IMG/VR virus record: IMGVR_UViG_3300007960_000070
Coordinates: 1-36,498 of that record
From: a virus
DNA: 36,498 nt
Direction: 5' to 3' (one strand)
The position numbers and the translations under genes are program-made. The notes beneath the pieces were generated by a model. That model did no database searches and was not told the origin of the DNA. It worked only from the letters and a program-made list of their open reading frames with translations. Numbering within the stretch: position 1 is the first letter of the stretch; each line of letters starts with the position of its first letter. Below are positions 33,555-36,498 of the stretch, piece by piece.

Positions 33555-34760
33555 TTATAAAATTTGAGAAATTTTTGAATTTTGTATAATATTTAATTCA
33601 GTTTCAAAGTTATTAGAGTACATTTTAAGTATCTCAATGTGTTCCGTATTATCTTCGGATAATATTATAGAATAACTAGATTTATCAAATAAGAAATTAA
33701 GAAAACCTACAATTATATCTTGATCTATTATATCAAATTCTAAAGTATCATTAACTTTTAAAAATTTTATAACATTCTCGTGTTTAGGTATATCTGAAAA
33801 TTTTCCATTTTCAATATTGTTTGTTATGAATGATTTTAAACCATCTATTAAATATAATATGTGCTCCCTATTCAATTTAAGAATGTCATTAGCATCAAAA
33901 CCCGATAATATAGTATCTGCACTTATATCAGTCCATTTCCTTAAAAATTCTAATAAAGAATATGCTTTATTTCCTATAAATTTATTTGCGTGTATTTCAG
34001 TATATTTAATTATATTATCAATATCTTTTTCATTATTTAAAGCGTATAAAAGAGATTTTGAAAAAGACGATAATGACCTTGGTGATAAATAGGATATTAT
34101 ATCATCATTTTCATCGTCATCAGGACCTTCTGTTAAAAAATGCTTATTAGATGTAATCCATTCTAAAATTATAGGATTTATATTTTTAATAGCATAATTG
34201 TTTAACCAATAATCAAAATCAAATTCAAATTCATAATGTATAAGTCTACCACGCATTGCCATAGAAAAATCTTCAATATGTGAATCGTCCATATTTGAAG
34301 TAGCAATAAAATATACGTTGTCATTAAATTTAAAATTATAACCTATTTCACGTTCCATTAAAATTTGCAATGCCGCATTTTGGATTTCACGACGTGCTCT
34401 ATTTAATTCTTCAAATATAATAATTGTAGGTCTTTGATTTGCTTTAATTGCCCAATATGGAGGAATTTCTTTAACACAATCTTCATTGTCAATATTATCT
34501 ACCTTTGGATATAAACCAATTTCACTTTCATCTTTATGTGTTAAACGAATATCAATATACTGATATTCTAATTTTTTACACATATCTCTAATAATTGCAG
34601 TTTTACCAACACCAGGGTCACCTGACATTAAAACACAACCACCTGTATTTACGGTAGAATGCATCATTTGAAAAAATGATTGTTGTAATTCAGTTAAATT
34701 TTTAAAATTTGGTATACTAGATTCAAGTAAAGGATATTTTAAAAAATTATTAGATTTCAA
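33555..34760 (-). CDS. MoxR-type AAA+ ATPase
   Basis: A 401-residue AAA+ ATPase. Walker A is GDPGVGKT (47-54), Walker B is IIIFEELN (113-120), sensor 1 is ATSN (153-156) and the following AMRGRLIHYEF holds the arginine-finger region. This set is typical of MoxR/CbbQ-type ATPases, chaperones that act with a VWA-domain partner. The partner gene is directly upstream and overlaps this one by 11 bases. The TTG at 34760 is used as start, with GAGAGAT upstream; the next ATG (residue 32) would leave a shortened N-terminus. The C-terminal half (about 200-401) is an unrecognised helical region. Confidence 0.85.
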   Translation of the reverse strand: MKSNNFLKYPLLESSIPNFKNLTELQQSFFQMMHSTVNTGGCVLMSGDPGVGKTAIIRDMCKKLEYQYIDIRLTHKDESEIGLYPKVDNIDNEDCVKEIPPYWAIKANQRPTIIIFEELNRARREIQNAALQILMEREIGYNFKFNDNVYFIATSNMDDSHIEDFSMAMRGRLIHYEFEFDFDYWLNNYAIKNINPIILEWITSNKHFLTEGPDDDENDDIISYLSPRSLSSFSKSLLYALNNEKDIDNIIKYTEIHANKFIGNKAYSLLEFLRKWTDISADTILSGFDANDILKLNREHILYLIDGLKSFITNNIENGKFSDIPKHENVIKFLKVNDTLEFDIIDQDIIVGFLNFLFDKSSYSIILSEDNTEHIEILKMYSNNFETELNIIQNSKISQIL

Positions 34761-35934
34761 TTTTTATCTCTCTATATTTTTTACTTTTTTGATATAATGT
34801 AGGTTTTAAATTTGTATAAACTAATATAACTTCATTTAATTTTGATAAATCTAATTTATCAATATAACCATCTGTTATAATTATAGTTCCATTTTTATTA
34901 AGTGTTTTGTTTTTTGCAATATAATCTATACCAGGTTGAAGAATTGTTCCACCACATCCTATAAAATTTAGTTTTTTAAGGTCTGACGCCTTTTCATATA
35001 TTTCATGTGATTGAACTATAGTATCAACTTTAATTAAATTCATATGTAACATAGAATTTGTAATAATTCCAATAACTTCTTTTAATATATCTTTCATAGA
35101 ACCTGAAACATCTGCAATACAATTAAATGACATACTAGTTTTAATATTTCCTTTAACACCTGGTATGCCTTTCTTATTCAATTTTCTAAAAGTTTTTCTT
35201 CTATTAGAATATGCAGAGTCACTCATTAAAGTCTTTAATAATTTAACTGGGTTTTCTTTTCTTTTTTTAACATCATATATTAAATTTTTAATAATTCCAG
35301 GTATATTACCTTTTAATTCATTTTGTATTTCTTTATTGATTTTATTTAATTTATGTTGAATTTCTTCTTCAGTAATATCAAAAGAATCTAAATCAAAATG
35401 CTCATCAAAATATTCGCCTTTTTTTAAATTGTCAAACATTTGTTGAGTCTCAAAATATGTATGATCTTTTTTGTCTTTATTACTAATTAACCATTCATAA
35501 ATAGATTCAAATACAATTGGTCCATTATATTCATTTGGAAGTTTTATAATATTTTCAGGTTCTATAATATCCACATTGACTACCTTTTTTATATTTGCTG
35601 CTTGTTTATTTACAACCATATCCATCGCATAATTTGCAATATTTCTATCATATTTTTTAATTCTAGATAAATGTAAATTAATACAATGAAATATTTCATG
35701 CAATAAAATAAATCTAACTTCTGCTTCAGTTATATTTTCTATAAAATTGGTATTATACAATAATTTAAAACCATTTTTACTTACAGTTACCGCCATGGTT
35801 TTTATTTTATCATTTTCTTCAAAAACCATTTTAGATAAAAAATGCCCAAAATACGCTAAATTATTTTTGGGCAATATTATCCAATTTATAATATTATTCA
35901 TAATAATTGGATGTATATTTTTTTTATTTATCAT
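34750..35934 (-). CDS. VWA-like / metallopeptidase-like protein (DUF2201 type), MoxR partner
   Basis: A 394-residue protein with an N-terminal zinc-peptidase-like motif HEIFHCINLH (79-88, HExxH) and a C-terminal von Willebrand A domain. The MIDAS residues are visible: DVSGSM (275-280), the Thr in GCGGTILQPG (330) and IITDGYID (Asp355). This two-part layout is that of the DUF2201 family, usually coded next to a MoxR ATPase, as here. The pair probably remodels or inserts metal into a target. The HExxH suggests a bound metal but catalysis is not shown. It begins 2 bases after the broken phosphatase remnant. Confidence 0.82.
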   Translation of the reverse strand: MINKKNIHPIIMNNIINWIILPKNNLAYFGHFLSKMVFEENDKIKTMAVTVSKNGFKLLYNTNFIENITEAEVRFILLHEIFHCINLHLSRIKKYDRNIANYAMDMVVNKQAANIKKVVNVDIIEPENIIKLPNEYNGPIVFESIYEWLISNKDKKDHTYFETQQMFDNLKKGEYFDEHFDLDSFDITEEEIQHKLNKINKEIQNELKGNIPGIIKNLIYDVKKRKENPVKLLKTLMSDSAYSNRRKTFRKLNKKGIPGVKGNIKTSMSFNCIADVSGSMKDILKEVIGIITNSMLHMNLIKVDTIVQSHEIYEKASDLKKLNFIGCGGTILQPGIDYIAKNKTLNKNGTIIITDGYIDKLDLSKLNEVILVYTNLKPTLYQKSKKYREIKIEI

Positions 35935-35936
35935 GT

Positions 35937-36272
35937 TTAATAATCACATCTAATAGGTTGTAGACAAAATAAACCTAAAGACCTCCACATATCTATAACA
36001 TTTGTTCGGTCTTCAAAAACTGCAAGCACGTTGAAAATATTGAAAATAAATTCGACATATATCTGTTTTTTTATTTCAAAATTATTTCTATTATCATTTG
36101 TATTTTTCATAAAAAGATGAAAATCTTTATACTCTAATATATTATTTTTTAATCAATTATATGTAACATCTCGATAAGTTTTATTGCGTGATATTAAAAA
36201 TATAATATCAACATTATCATTTGCATATAATTCTAATTTATTATTTTCTTTTGAATAACTAACTTGATTCAT
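35937..36272 (-). pseudogene. Remnant of polynucleotide kinase 3'-phosphatase, in-frame TGA
   Basis: From ATG at 36272 the frame reads 39 residues, hits TGA at 36153-36155, then stays open for 71 more codons to TAA at 35937. Joined across the TGA it aligns with the C-terminal HAD phosphatase part of T4 PseT/Pnk: IIFLISRNKTYRDVTYN-x-LK (T4 QIVVVSGRE...YYRMTRKW) with the TGA just where Trp (TGG) is expected, then NVLAVFEDRTNVIDMWRSLG (T4 VKLAIDDRTQVVEMWRRIG). The nucleophile motif DxDGT is missing, since the frame starts after it. Conserved residues are altered: DDR is EDR, and the GD-RKD block is NDNRNN. The TGA, missing N-terminus and altered residues indicate a decaying gene. It still has a host-type promoter upstream. 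Confidence 0.72.
36153..36155 (-). other. In-frame TGA at conserved Trp position
   Basis: The minus strand reads TAT AAT TGA TTA AAA in the phosphatase remnant. The matching T4 position is Trp, so one change (TGG to TGA) explains it. TGA is a true stop elsewhere here (for example the ATGA overlaps at 9179 and 30545), and the long genes with many Trp all use TGG. Confidence 0.6.
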
Positions 36273-36359
36273 TATATTTTTCTCTTATTTGATTAAACTA
36301 ACAATTCAAACTTACGAAAACTTTTTGACAATTCCAAATTAATTATTAATTAGTTTAAT
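36273..36359 (-). other. Intergenic region with no further gene
   Basis: The 87 bases between the right-edge gene and the remnant are A/T-rich and hold the host-type promoter. I see no trace of the missing N-terminal DxDGT part of the phosphatase in any minus-strand frame. Confidence 0.6.
36307..36338 (-). promoter_or_regulatory. Bacteroidota-type promoter (TTTG-N20-TAAGTTTG)
   Basis: Minus strand has TTTG (36335-36338), a 20-base spacer and TAAGTTTG (36307-36314), a full match to the -33/-7 consensus of Bacteroidota housekeeping promoters with a normal spacer. It lies 35 bases upstream of the ATG at 36272, and probably drives the remnant and the VWA/MoxR genes behind it. The bases before the box (CAAAAAGTTTTCG) resemble those before the box at 25894-25901. 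Confidence 0.58.
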
Positions 36360-36498
36360 TTAATTATTTTCATCTATAATATCATAATAATAAACATCAT
36401 CATCTGAATTTATTATCCATTTGTCTGATTTTGATTCACATATCCATTCTTTATTATCAACTTTCCAATCAGGTTTTTTTGGAAATGGTTTAGTAACA
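36360..36498 (-). CDS. C-terminal end of a gene entering from the right edge
   Basis: An open minus-strand frame runs from the window edge to TAA at 36360, giving 45 residues that start VTKPFPKKPDWKVDNKEW and end VYYYDIIDENN. It is Trp/Lys/Asp-rich with WICESKSDKWIINSDDD in the middle. Too short to name; it could be the tail of a small phage protein. The start is outside the window. Confidence 0.55.
   Translation of the reverse strand, partial: VTKPFPKKPDWKVDNKEWICESKSDKWIINSDDDVYYYDIIDENN

Noticed and set aside
33538-33560. Terminator made of A-run and T-run after the MoxR gene.
   Set aside because: The possible stem is only A/T runs that occur everywhere in this sequence, so I do not call it.
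35937-36272. Reassignment of TGA to Trp in this phage.
   Set aside because: TGA ends several genes in ATGA or TTGA overlaps, and the large genes with many Trp stay open only with TGG, so the single in-frame TGA is better explained as a local nonsense change.
1-36498. tRNA genes, rRNA, CRISPR arrays or insertion sequences.
   Set aside because: I saw no cloverleaf with a TTC-loop, no regularly spaced direct repeats and no transposase-like gene; the few gaps between genes are too short and A/T-rich.

Overview
This window is part of the genome of a large T4-like contractile-tailed phage (Myoviridae morphotype, Caudoviricetes). It is visibly very AT-rich, with genes packed end to end and often overlapping by ATGA or TTGA. 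Recognisable T4-type genes are large terminase (gp17-like), a small-terminase candidate, tail sheath (gp18-like, twice), a gp13-like neck protein, UvsW helicase, a UvsY-like protein and a gp61-like primase. The host is probably a member of Bacteroidota. At least two non-late promoters look like the TTTG / TAnnTTTG type of that phylum, and many start codons have an A-rich leader instead of a Shine-Dalgarno sequence. The host call is inference.

Layout. Almost everything is on the minus strand; only the terminase pair (13415-16650) is on the plus strand. Reading the minus strand from the right edge: a gene fragment and a broken polynucleotide-kinase phosphatase remnant (35937-36498); a VWA/metallopeptidase-like protein plus MoxR-type AAA ATPase (33555-35934); a nucleotide and DNA metabolism cluster with primase, GT2 glycosyltransferase, DUF3310-like protein and dNMP kinase (29967-33485); a large fibre or baseplate-type protein and a small partner (27181-29922); a paralogous pair of small proteins, an unknown protein, a caspase-like protein and an XPD/DinG-like helicase (23154-27161); an OB/SH3-like small protein and a nucleotidyltransferase (21821-23136); a second large fibre protein with tandem repeats (18874-21780); and three unknown proteins (16647-18856). 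After the plus-strand terminase pair, a second leftward run carries ThyX, ClpP-like protease, UvsW, UvsY-like protein, the neck protein, an ADP-ribosyltransferase-like protein and two giant tail sheath paralogues, the last cut off by the left edge.

Regulation. A repeated motif close to AAATATATAAAG lies about 20-50 bases upstream of both sheaths, the neck gene, the terminase pair, both fibre-type genes and others. I read it as this phage's late promoter, a counterpart of T4 TATAAATA. Two copies sit back to back between the terminase operon and its leftward neighbour.

Most notable points. The terminase carries a mini-intein exactly inside its Walker A motif. Two reading frames are interrupted by single in-frame stops (TGA in the kinase-phosphatase remnant, TAG in a small gene). 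Several unrelated small proteins start with a T4-like capsid-targeting leader ending in [LI]xE, which suggests a set of proteins packaged in the head and injected with the DNA, including an ART-like protein and a nucleotidyltransferase. One protein has the His-Gly and Cys motifs of caspase-like peptidases.
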